A stretch of DNA of 64,000 nt from Seiridium cupressi. Lineage: Eukaryota > Ascomycota > Sordariomycetes > Amphisphaeriales > Sporocadaceae. Position numbers and translations under genes: made by a program. The stretch is from the NCBI GenBank assembly GCA_036674765.1, contig JARVKI010000110.1, positions 62,001 through 126,000 of the forward strand, read 5' to 3'. Shown piece by piece: positions 12,897 through 22,288 of this stretch (within the stretch, counting starts at the first letter, position 1; every line of letters begins with the position of its first letter). The notes beneath the pieces are model-generated. The model worked only from the letters and a program-made list of their open reading frames with translations, was not told where the DNA came from and did no database searches.

Positions 12897-13275
12897 ACAA
12901 AGCAAAACGGGTTACTCTGTAGTGGCTTGTATAGGTAGTTAGCTATAAACATGCGGATGAATGGGTATTTTGGCCCTTTTCAGGAAGTCATCAGTTGCAC
13001 AGAATGAGCCGTCAGAGTTTTAATATACTGAATCGTTTTCCAGCATTATTGGGCTACCTGAGCTAAAAGTGAGGATGAGGGAGAAGAAAAGACACTTCGT
13101 TTAAATAAAACTAAAGAGAAAAGAAAAAAGTGATAGGGAGAGCGAAAGAGGTGTAGAGGCCAGACGTGCCAGCACGAAAGAATGACAGCATTGACCACTC
13201 GCTCTCATGCTATGTAGATGCCCAACCCAAGTTTCCATTTAATACTCCGGGAAGACGGATGGATCACTAGGAGTG
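12897..13275. other. Intergenic, convergent 3' ends
   Basis: A 379-bp spacer between the convergent protease and unknown minus-strand gene. It is A/G-rich at 13075-13160. No gene or structured element is visible. Confidence 0.5.
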
Positions 13276-14156
13276 TTAAGTCCCAGGAGTATGTGCCACA
13301 CCTCCATTGGTCAGATACAATCTGTACTGTCTCCTGTGAAACATAGACGCAGAATGGCTTGAGGCAATCGCCCGATAGAGAAGAGCTTGCTCAGCACTGA
13401 TCCGCACGTTTTGACGCTCCCTTTGCCTGTGACCTAGCCAGACCATGAACTCGGGGAGGTATTCGATGATAGCGAGGTCACGAAGCAAATCCCGAACAGT
13501 GATAACGGCACCACCCGGTATCTTGAGGGAGTCAGCCAGTCGCAGCCTGGCACATTGGTCTATTGTCGTTACTGCGTCCCATAACAGATCGCCGTCTAAT
13601 TTACGGGCCGTCAAGCAGTCCGCCATGCGCCGCGACTTGAAGTGATAGGTATTAGCGCGGTCCATATTGAAGCGCTCGTATGGTGGAAGAGACATGTCGA
13701 ACGCCTCTGGGTGATATAGCAGCCAGGGGTTGTCAGCCGCGTTGGCCGGCAGTGGCCTGCTTGCTATCACCTTGGTTATTCCATCTGGCCTTATAATAGG
13801 GATTGCCGGATGTTCGTGGAGAGGTATCTTTGGGGGCTGTGTCAGCGAACCGCAACGCAAGCATGCAAATAGAAGTGAGTACTGTGCTGACAGGCCGCCT
13901 CGTGGCCATGCACCACCAGGTGGAAGAAGACCGAGCTGCCCTGGGTCTAGACTTGACTTACATTTCTCCAGTTCCTCTTGAAGTAATCCCTGCACCATCG
14001 CCTACAGCGAGCTCGATGTATCCCCTTCGCATTCTGGTCCATCCGAATGTTGAAGTACTGTAGGATTAAAGTTGCGGCTTCGCGCCATAGCCTTCTACGC
14101 CCAGCAGGATTGTCTGGAGAACGTAAATACGCTGGCTGTTTCCCTTTGGATGACAT
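13276..14156 (-). CDS. Hypothetical protein, two-exon gene, family not recognised
   Basis: Exons 14156-13962 and 13836-13276 encode 251 aa. The 125-nt intron has a consensus GTAAGT donor and CAG acceptor, and both boundaries fall in phase 0. The open frame running from 13998 through the intron is therefore probably an artefact of an open intron frame. The protein is basic at the N-terminus (a segment with LWREAATLILQYFNIRMDQN), then has PPKIPLHEHPAIPII and a helical Arg-rich C-terminal half. No signal peptide, membrane segment or known catalytic motif is visible. I do not recognise the family. The intact two-exon frame with good splice sites argues for a real gene, perhaps lineage-restricted. 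Confidence 0.5.
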
Positions 14157-14805
14157 AATTTCGGATAGTCATAAGCTGTTGGACAAGATATTCAAACTGT
14201 CTTCTAGCAAGTGTCACTATGTGGTCGGGCCTTTCTACTGCCCCGATGAACAAAGAAAATGAAAACGGAAGACCATTGCAATGAACAGCCTTTTGCCATG
14301 GTCCCACCGCAAGCGGATGTAACTGCGGTGTCAACAAAGCATGGGGAAGAGGAAGATACAATGCATTGTACTAACAATGGCCGTTATGTGTCAGCGGGAA
14401 AATACATCACTAAAACCAATCCTTATTGTCCATAGTAGCCCGTCTGTCAAGGGTTTCATGTAGACAAGGGATTAAGTTCATATCTAATAAGAACAGGCTA
14501 AAGAATAGTTGCAGCACTTCGTGCTACAACTGTTCTTTATCCCTTATCCCACCATACACCACGTGACACCGTCAAACCTTTCGAACTACAATTAAGACAA
14601 ATACCACCTCCTCGTATCTCTCTCACAAGCATCGTAAACAGCACACCATTTTGTTGGACACGGTTTGAGGGAACAAGGTTGCTCGTAAAGTCTAACTCTA
14701 GGGTGATCATCTTGGTAAGTAAGACCTACAACTACAAAAGCTCTCTTGGAACCGAAATTCACTGACGGGCTTACCCATAATAACTACGGCACGATAAGTG
14801 TCAAG
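14157..14805. other. Intergenic region with a hairpin
   Basis: Divergent upstream region of two genes. It contains the imperfect palindrome at 14500-14538 (listed separately). A donor-like GGTAAGTAAG at about 14714 could start a short 5'-leader intron of the gene beginning at 14806. Confidence 0.4.
14500..14538. repeat. Near-perfect 18-bp palindrome with 3-nt loop
   Basis: Arm 14500-14517 (AAAGAATAGTTGCAGCAC) pairs with arm 14521-14538 around a TTC loop, with 16 of 18 positions complementary. The two mismatches are transition-type differences (one is a T-G wobble). It lies about 270 bp upstream of the DUF7587-like gene. It could be a decayed mobile-element terminus or a transcript hairpin. 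Confidence 0.7.
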
Positions 14806-16065
14806 ATGGCTTTCGGCGGCTCTTCTTCTTCTTCTTCTTCTTCTTCTTCTTCTTCTTCTTCTTCTTCTTCTATGGAATTTCTTAGGCCCGATAGATATGC
14901 TCCGCCTGAGGACGATGATTCGTTGCTCGACGATCTTTCGTCTGTCGATTATATGTCCGACAGTGTGTCAGGGGACGAAGTGCCCCCTACTCCGGTCGAC
15001 CTCAGGGACGACTACCAACAGGAGCTTCCGGAATGCCCAGGTGGGTGCTGTGATTGGCAGAAACCTGGTCATCCGATAAGCGCAGAGTTGATACAAGAAA
15101 GTGCCGAGGCTGGCAAAGGAGGACCTTCTAAGAAAAGAGATGACGGTATCCGACCTGGAGGCACCCCTACCGCACCTCCGAGTGGTGTATTAGCAGTCCG
15201 TCGCAATGCAAAACTAGAAGAAGGCCGAACGCCAATTCCTCGCTTCTTGTTCCGAGGATTCTGGAAAGAGAGTGGCGGTGGAGACCATCGCTTGAACCAG
15301 GTGGATCGGATTCTGCCACACGCATACATCAACGGCCATGCCCCCAGCATCGAACTAAGGGGACCTGCTCGAGATCTCCCGAACTTCGGCACACTTGTCA
15401 AAGCACACTTGGTGGGTAAGACAGACATTATATCGCCGTTTTCATCGTGGACACAATCCTTGCAGATAGCTCTGTATTTTTCGTCACGGAGCACGGTGGC
15501 AAATTACTACAAAACTTCACGAATTGCGATCATTGATACTACCCTGCTTCCGGCCGAAAGCGAGCTCTTCAGCGTCCTTCAGTTGCGAGACGAGGGTGTG
15601 CATAAGCATCACTTCGCTTGGGAGTACCTGGCCTTTGGCCCCATATTTGGCGATTGCTTCTATAGTGTGCCCAGTTCGGAAGTGCACGCGTTGCTCGGTC
15701 CGCCTCGCGCGCTGAACTATTATGAACTAGAGGAACGTCATGTTGCGGAAGCGAAGAAAGTGGCCCAGATCTTCAGGGCTCCCGCCTGGATCCAATGGGG
15801 TGAGTCCGCGGATGTGGTCATCTACGTAACCACTATCGTTGTTTGTTCGTGGTTCACATTGACCATGAACGATGTCCCCAAGCCTGTGCCAAGAATTCTC
15901 AAACAGAACGAAAAGCATACGCTGATGAACGCCCTACAGGCAGAGGTTGCTGACGGACAAAGAAGATTCTCACAAGGAACAGGAGTTAGACTTGGTAGTA
16001 CTCGTCCACAAGATGGGTGGGTTGGTTTCCAATGGTTCTACGAGGCATTAACTATGTTTGCGTAG
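14806..16065 (+). CDS. DUF7587-like fungal protein with poly-serine tract; possible ADP-ribosyltransferase-like fold
   Basis: A single exon from the ATG at 14806 encodes 419 aa; the frame is open further upstream but has no ATG. Residues 6-22 are 17 serines encoded by a pure TCT repeat. After an acidic linker, the conserved part has FLFRGFWKESGGG (about 145), ISPFSSWTQSLQIALYF (about 208), RIAIIDTTLLP (about 235) and FAWEYLAFGPI (about 270). I recall this R...S-T-S...E-x-L pattern from fungal DUF7587 proteins. The order Arg, Ser/Thr and Glu motif resembles the R-S-E core of some ADP-ribosyltransferase-fold families; that is inference, and catalytic activity is unproven. One possible hydrophobic segment (VVIYVTTIVVCSWFTL, about 345) may be a membrane helix. 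No signal peptide is seen. Neighbours give no functional hint. Confidence 0.6.
   Translation: MAFGGSSSSSSSSSSSSSSSSSMEFLRPDRYAPPEDDDSLLDDLSSVDYMSDSVSGDEVPPTPVDLRDDYQQELPECPGGCCDWQKPGHPISAELIQESAEAGKGGPSKKRDDGIRPGGTPTAPPSGVLAVRRNAKLEEGRTPIPRFLFRGFWKESGGGDHRLNQVDRILPHAYINGHAPSIELRGPARDLPNFGTLVKAHLVGKTDIISPFSSWTQSLQIALYFSSRSTVANYYKTSRIAIIDTTLLPAESELFSVLQLRDEGVHKHHFAWEYLAFGPIFGDCFYSVPSSEVHALLGPPRALNYYELEERHVAEAKKVAQIFRAPAWIQWGESADVVIYVTTIVVCSWFTLTMNDVPKPVPRILKQNEKHTLMNALQAEVADGQRRFSQGTGVRLGSTRPQDGWVGFQWFYEALTMFA
14821..14871 (+). repeat. (TCT)17 microsatellite inside a coding region
   Basis: Seventeen uninterrupted TCT units encode consecutive serines at residues 6-22 of the DUF7587-like protein. 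Pure, unmixed codons suggest recent expansion by slippage, so length variation between strains is likely; being triplet, it keeps the frame. Confidence 0.95.
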
Positions 16066-16932
16066 ATATAGACGCTGTATAAGCGGTTGATTTAGGTAAG
16101 CTTGATGATTAAAAGCAGACGGGAGACACTGCTCGAAGATAAGATACTTTTATGAATCAGCCATACCCCCGTACAAAGGCGAGTACAACTATATGTTCCA
16201 ATGTAATCAGACATGCTGACCCGGACGACTTGTCCAGTAATTTCCCGTCAAGCCCAGCTCTCTGGCCATAAAGCCTGCTTTGTGCTTTATCGGCAACGCT
16301 AGCAGCGTGCTAGGAAACGATATGTCATCGATGCGATGGCTTCTTGACCATGGGCAAACGTCTCGGTGCACTACATGTCATGTTACAGTCGTATCCCCGA
16401 GCTCAAATACTCGATTCCCCGTTACGCAGGTGTCATCCGCGTGCGTTTCCAAGTTGCACGACCCGGCCTTGTCCGAAGTCTGAACCTGCAAAAGTGACTC
16501 CGCCAGAGATCCGTGTGCTCCGAACCACGAGCAGAGGAGTTTCCGGCTAGATCTGTGTATACTCAGTTGTCTAGACTTGGAGTCCGTCCATACCTTATGT
16601 CCAGTGTCCCACTTGCTACGAAAGAGGTTCGCCAAGCTTCGAACGCGATTGGTGAACGAAAAGACCCCAACTGCAAATGACCTAATCTGTTGTAAGGCAT
16701 CGTGCGTCCGTCTCACGAGGCTTGCGTGCAAATGTAGTGCTTTGCGAAATTCCTGTGACGGGGGAAAGTTTTCACAGTGATAGGAAAAACGTATATCTCC
16801 CAAAAATACATATAATATCTCACCCTGGGCCCAGATGCTTAGAGAGCATTTCCTCAGACTTCCCAACTAGCGTCATTAGGCATCTCAGTTTTTGAAAAGA
16901 AAAACGAAACAACTTGAACATAACCAGGCAAG
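16066..16932. other. Intergenic, no gene seen
   Basis: About 870 bp between two plus-strand genes. A 162-codon minus-strand open frame (16378-16866) begins with TTG, has no recognisable domain and no splice context. I see nothing else supportable. Confidence 0.4.
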
Positions 16933-17679
16933 ATGACCTCCCCTATCGACCCGCAGCCCAAGGTGTACTCTCACATCAATGGCTCTCAGCAAGAGATGCT
17001 AGATCGATTTGCCGTCTCAGAAATTTGCAAGGGCTGGTCGGTATATAGAGATGCCTCAGAATGGAGTAACTACCGGGATCTGTTCACAGAAGATGCTCAT
17101 GTCTGGACAAGTAAGCAGCAGCTCAGTTCACAGCATGAATCTCGAGACTAATATTTGCCGACAGCATGGAGTGGAGGCAAGCACATTGATGACTTCATAA
17201 AAGCCAGCAAGGAGGGCAAAGCTAAGGGTGACTTCATTATGCATCGTGAATGCGGAACTTTGGTGGACTTGAACCCAGCAAATAACCGCGCCATTGGCAA
17301 GATGAAGACGACAATCACCCAACGCTTCGAGTATGAGGGCGTGCCGTACGACGTAGACTGCGACAATGAATTCATATTCTTCTGCCTGAGAACCGAGACG
17401 GGCTGGAAAGCTCAATGGTACAAGGTCTTCTACGCTCGCGACAAACTCGTCATGGTAGGCGTGCCTACGCAGGATTCGGTCGGAAAACTAGCCAAGCTGT
17501 TCACCAAGGGGGAGCTAGACAAGTATCCCGTGGGCTACAGGTATCTGGCCGTGGCCCAGCACAGCATCGGCTATCCGATTGAGAAGAAGTTGCCCACTTG
17601 GCGAAACGACTACTATACAAAGATGTATGAGGCCATGCAAGGCTGGCTGGAGGGCAAGGACATAGACCTCTTTTGGTGA
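16933..17679 (+). CDS. SnoaL/scytalone-dehydratase-like (NTF2 fold) protein
   Basis: Two exons, 16933-17110 and 17165-17679, encode 230 aa. The 54-nt intron has GTAAGC and CAG ends and restores [12 protein letters not shown]. The layout fits the SnoaL/NTF2-like fold of small fungal dehydratase-like proteins: N-terminal helices ([19 protein letters not shown]), then [18 protein letters not shown], a central His/Cys-containing strand ([13 protein letters not shown]) and a C-terminal barrel strand ([19 protein letters not shown]). In such folds a buried Asp/His pair does acid-base chemistry on a small hydrophobic substrate. The substrate here is unknown and no secondary-metabolite cluster surrounds the gene. 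It is intracellular, as no signal is visible. Confidence is good for the fold class and low for the reaction. Confidence 0.7.
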
Positions 17680-19126
17680 ACATGGTAGCATTACATTCAA
17701 AGGAAATTGGCGAGCATTATGTACGGCATACTTGTTACTGGCAATCCATACTTTAGAAAAGGAGAGATTCAAATTCAGTTACTCCAATTTGCAAATACCA
17801 AGCAAGAAATATTTGAACTCGGCCTTCCATTATTTAGTTGCGACCGATCCTATATAAAATATGAATATCCACACTATTTATAAAACATTCAATAAAATTG
17901 TTCTGAAAACCTTCCGGTATACTCGATTTGTTTTTGTCATTATAGAAAAGTAAGGCTACAGATTTCACTGCTTTGATAGCACACTGAACACAGCAAATGA
18001 TCCGACCAGATAATCCAGCCTCAGCCACCTTACTGCATCGTCTCTGATCATATAAAAGTAACAAGTATACCAATATACCTAAACATCCTCGTGTATGCGG
18101 GAGGCATCCCATTCATGATAGGGACGCTTCACGGCATAAGTAGGCGTAGTGTCGTCTGACACATACAGCCGCCCGCCATGTGGGATATTTATCGATCATA
18201 TGTATTCTACCAAGTCCAATGAAGGTCAGTATTATCCATCGACGGGTCAGATGGATAACCTATCGGTAGACCTAAGACGTTATTTTTTTTTTTTTTTCAC
18301 CCGTCAAACACCCGATTTGGTACCACAGATTAATACAGCCTGTGCAGATGAACTTAGCATGTAATGTATTTCTTTTTTTCCTCTTCTTCTCCTTTTTTTT
18401 ATTTATTTATTTTTAAATTTTTTTTAATTATCTATCTGACTTATGGGTAGAAAGGCCCAGGCATGGATAAGATGGATAAATCCCCAAAACAGGTGTGGGT
18501 AGGTAATGCTAAGCTTACTTTATATCATCCAATCTGTATTTTCTATGACGGGTCATATGTAACACCTTACGACAGACCGCAGATTGCTTCTCTTTGTCGA
18601 AGGATCTGGTACTCGATGGATATCTGCAACTCAACGCGCTTTCTCGGTACCATGAGCGTCGGTGATTGTGCGTATTTGAGTGCGTTATGAGATGAGCATA
18701 GTTAGACGCCAGTTACACGTACATACGCTTTCTCAGAGACCGATTAAACCCTGGCTAGTGCCGATCTTGCCTTGGCGCTCGATTTGCCGCGAGGGAATGG
18801 CCAGGTGAATGATGCACACTATGTAGCTCTGGCCGAAAACGAAGATTAAGATTGAGTCATGATTGGCTGGAGATTGTATGGCTTTCCATGTTCTCGAATT
18901 CAGGAACCTGATACACTCTAAGCCTCAAGCATGTGATTTTACATCCAGGGGTTCCGTGTTGAACGTACCAATGACGTATTCATACAATTTGACCCACTTG
19001 GCCTATCAGAGTGAAGGAATTGACAATATTATGAGACATAACAATGATCTCCCCCCCTGAGATTTGTTTGTTCAATATCGAAGGAAAAGTTTTCAAATAT
19101 AATTTCGTAAATTCAATATCAACAGG
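17680..19126. other. AT-rich intergenic region
   Basis: About 1.45 kb, more AT-rich than its surroundings. It has a 15-base T run at 18283-18297 and a T/A-rich tract at 18370-18430. The small ORFs show no domain or coding style. It may be ageing repeat-derived sequence, but no repeat family can be named. Confidence 0.45.
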
Positions 19127-20127
19127 ATGCCGGGAGAAGCGAAAGCGTCAATGACGAACGGAACCCCTCCAGTCGTTACTTCGATCGAAGCCGTTCCTGT
19201 CACCGAGGAGCGGAAGCCTTTTATCCAGCCAGAAGATAACCAAAGACTGCCACATACAGGTAAAATTTGCTCCAATACCCGCACGTCTGGCTACCGCAGC
19301 CTCTGACACGAAGACCAGGTACTGCACGTGTGAATATCGCTGCAACTTATGAGAAGCCGTACGGAACCACGGAGGATGGATGGGCGTCTCGCCACAAAGA
19401 CAAAACTGTAAGTGACTTCCCTTCGATATTGTACAGCACTTGAGATATTGACCGACAACCTAGGTCCTCCAACAACACTGTGAATTCTTTGATTTCGTGA
19501 GTATATCCGGACACCCTGCAGCGCTCGAGTCGACATGGCTGCTGTACTTGTGCTCAACTTACACTCTACTCAGGACAAGGATGGCATTATCTGGCCGCTA
19601 GACACCTTTTTAGGATTCCACAAGCTTGGGTTCGGTATATTCCTGTCCCTGGCTGCTGTTTTCATCATCCACGCCAACTTCTCCTACCCCACGGTTTCCG
19701 GCTGGTTGCCAGACCCGTTCTTCCGCGTATTCCTGCAAAGGGTCCACAAGGACAAACATGGGAGTGATACAGGGACCTATGATACAGAAGGCCGTTTCAT
19801 CCCGCAGAAGTTCGAGGACATCTTTACAAAGTACGCCGGTGGGAAGGATTATGTCACATTCAGTGACATTGTCCGACTGCACAAGGGACAACGACTCATC
19901 ATGGACCCGATTGGCTGGGGCGGCAATATTTTCGAGTGTAAGTTTTGCCGCGTCCATCATGCAGCCGTGTACTAACCGCTAACATGTATTCAGGGCTTGC
20001 AACATACTTGATGTTATGGCCCGAAGATGGTCGGATGATGAAGGAAGACATTAGAGGCATATATGATGGTAGCATTTTTTACACTATTGCAGATAGACGT
20101 GCAGCTAAGGGCTCAAAGAGTGCGTAG
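19127..20127 (+). CDS. Caleosin-like protein (putative lipid-droplet peroxygenase)
   Basis: Five exons, 19127-19259, 19319-19407, 19464-19496, 19574-19937 and 19994-20127, give 250 aa with all phases consistent. Exon 3 is only 33 nt and carries VLQQHCEFFDF; joined to exon 4 it forms the EF-hand FDFDKDGIIWPLDTF (about residue 84). A hydrophobic segment with prolines follows (FGIFLSLAAVFIIH...YPTVSGWLPDP), the caleosin membrane hairpin region. The family binds calcium and haem; His in QQHCEFF and in GFHKLGFG are the likely haem ligands. Fungal caleosins act on lipid droplets or ER and hydroperoxidise or epoxidise unsaturated fatty acids. Conserved C-terminal pieces DPIGWGGNIFEWLATYLMLW and LPEDG-like follow. 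It is an intact, typical-length member. Substrate and location are inferred from the family. Confidence 0.9.
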
Positions 20128-20530
20128 AGAGGTGTCTCTCTGTTTTTTTTTTTGAAGGTGGAAATTGGCCAATGAAGATCATGGATAGCAATACATGATG
20201 CTCAACCTTCGACTTCTTAATTGGTGGCTTACAATTAAGGGCAATCAACAAGCACCCGCCCCTCTATAGATGGATATGTCTTAGCCTCTCTAGGTCTTAT
20301 TAGTTTTCATGTGGCGTAGAAGATCTGCAACTTGAATACCTCGATTACTTATTCTGTCAGAGCAAAGAGGGTCCCGATTGATGAAGCGATGAATTCGAGA
20401 GCCGTTATTTTTGTTAGATACACGAGTAAGCAAATTGGTGTTTTGTGATATCAACATGACTTAGCCTCCAAACTTCGTTTGTTGGGGCCTCATCCTAGGA
20501 TCAGAGTTTCATGTCCCATTGAAAGCGTTA
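20128..20530. other. Intergenic, convergent 3' ends
   Basis: Spacer between convergent caleosin and aminodeoxychorismate lyase-like genes. A T run lies at 20143-20153. Nothing else is seen. Confidence 0.5.
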
Positions 20531-21424
20531 TTATATCTTGATTCTTCCGAATATGAACCCACGAACACCATTGCTAATCCAACATTCCTCTCCATTCTGA
20601 AGACTTCGAGCCATAACTTTCTCCTCGATAGCGAGACCCCTGCATGTGTCAGCATTCCGCGTTCCCGCAGAAAACCCTGGAGACGGAGGCACGTACCTTT
20701 CCAAAGCCCACCTTCTGGTAGTTCCTTCATTGCCACCACTTCCGTTTCCCTCCTGGAAGCCTTGGGACACAGGGGGCGTAACCCATCTGTTATTGCGCCA
20801 GAAAAAGGGTGTCGTGAAGCTTCCCTCCATAATCGAGCCATCGGTCGGGTTGACCAGCAAGACCTCCTTTGGATCTGCCAGGGCTAGATGGAGCCTTTTT
20901 CTCGCATCATCGTACATCTGCCTCTTTGTGGTCTTATAGTGTGTGAACTCGGTGTGAGAGGTCGCTGCGCTGTCTACATATATTTCGTACTCAGGTAGCT
21001 TTCCGGGAGTTGCACGCGCCGAGATGTTCACAGCAGCCTCCTTGGCCTCCTCCGGCGCTGGCAAATAGCTTGGAAACATGTTGTTCAGACTAGTCTGCTG
21101 AGCTGGACTGAACTCATGCTTGAGGGTGCCATCCTCGTCCAACAAGATTTTCACACGATGGGGTTTTAGGCCTGCCGATCTGGTGAATGGCGTCAAGAAA
21201 TCCTCAAGTCTTTTGAGACCCTCTAAGCCCTCGATCTTCTCAACGGCAGATTTCCAACCAAAGTGTGTGGCTGCCTTGAGCATGCGATCCCGGTGATAGT
21301 CTAGCATGTACCATGGGGATGCCACTTTGCGGTTCCAATCGGTGGTATCTAAGTCCTCATGTTTGGGCGCATCGAGAAGGATGGGGTCATAACGAATGGA
21401 AGTGGACAATTTAAAGTCGGCCAT
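20531..21424 (-). CDS. ABZ2: 4-amino-4-deoxychorismate lyase-like (class IV PLP aminotransferase fold)
   Basis: Exons 21424-20697 and 20639-20531 encode 278 aa. The 57-nt intron (GTACGT donor, CAG acceptor) contains no in-frame stop, so the unspliced frame is also open; splicing gives the family-typical NEGTTRRWALERGLAIEEK. The class IV fold is supported by SPWYMLDYHRDRM near the N-terminus, THYKTTKRQMYDDAR (about 165, holding the likely PLP lysine), DGSIMEGSFTTPFFWR, and the C-terminal GEECWISNGVRGFIFGRI. The enzyme would release pyruvate from aminodeoxychorismate to form p-aminobenzoate for folate synthesis. It is cytosolic, with no targeting signal. Length fits fungal members. A relative acting on another amino acid cannot be excluded. 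Confidence 0.82.
   Translation of the reverse strand: MADFKLSTSIRYDPILLDAPKHEDLDTTDWNRKVASPWYMLDYHRDRMLKAATHFGWKSAVEKIEGLEGLKRLEDFLTPFTRSAGLKPHRVKILLDEDGTLKHEFSPAQQTSLNNMFPSYLPAPEEAKEAAVNISARATPGKLPEYEIYVDSAATSHTEFTHYKTTKRQMYDDARKRLHLALADPKEVLLVNPTDGSIMEGSFTTPFFWRNNRWVTPPVSQGFQEGNGSGGNEGTTRRWALERYVPPSPGFSAGTRNADTCRGLAIEEKVMARSLQNGEECWISNGVRGFIFGRIKI
20640..20696 (-). other. Stop-free 57-nt intron (multiple of three) in the aminodeoxychorismate lyase-like gene
   Basis: GTACGT...GCAG boundaries on the minus strand. The length is 19 codons and the reading frame stays open. Retention would insert 19 residues inside the conserved WALER-GLAIEE segment rather than truncate the protein. Confidence 0.75.
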
Positions 21425-22288
21425 GATGTGGCCGCCGGGTATGGCTTCGGCTCAAGTTAGACTTGCTCTACTCACCCCTATCGGGAATTCTTTTGAGTCG
21501 CACAAGGGCTTTAGCCAAAACATGCCCCGCGGGAGCCCTTACAGCTGACAAAGCACGTGTCTCTCACATGCACATTTACTTACACGAGTGTTGACTCGGA
21601 ATATCTTCCGGGGATAGAGGTGGAAGAAACGGGTCTCTTTTGCCAGGTGAGATAGGCAGTCCAGGGTGAAACAAGATTGCTTTTGTTTGTCTGTTTGGTT
21701 ACTTGCAAGTGGACTCCATTCTGCGAGGATCCGCACTTTGATGGGTACGTGGATGATGTAAATGCGTCGTGAGGCTTGAGGTAGTGAAGCCAAATTTCAG
21801 AATGAGATGTGTTTCACTCCGGTGGAGTCCAGTGCTGGATACTCATAGCCAACTCCAACAGCGCAGGGTATATCGCACCATGGAACACACGGAATGGCGG
21901 TGGAATCGTTATGATAGGTATTGTACACGACTTGTTCGTCTTGTGCCGATACATTGTAGGGATGTTCGGGTTTTACAGGCCGAGAGAGCTGCCAGCGAGC
22001 TCCAGCACGCAAGGACAGAGAGGCCCGTGCGCGTGGGAAAGCTGGAGCCGCCAGTCCAAGCCGGCGATTGACTGGTCGCGCTAAGCTAAGAAATTCAGAA
22101 GTTTTCGCGTGCAGCTCCTGCATCATCGAGCCACTCAACACCTCGACCGTCCGACTCCAAGGCAAGCTCTGCTTTTATTCACTTACCGTCCTTGTAGTCC
22201 CGCCGCCTCACCCCCAACCCATTGTCCAGCTCACCCATCTAACAACCAGACCTCGTCGCCCTTTCCTTCTTGCCTTCACCACATCAAA
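21425..22288. promoter_or_regulatory. Divergent promoter region (aminodeoxychorismate lyase-like / TOM70)
   Basis: 864 bp between divergently transcribed genes. The last 120 bp are C/T-rich and end with CATCAAAATG, the presumed TOM70 leader. Short ORFs on both strands have no recognisable domains. I cannot name specific factor sites. Confidence 0.45.

Noticed and set aside
16378..16866. 162-codon minus-strand ORF
   Set aside because: Begins with TTG and shows no protein-like conserved pattern.
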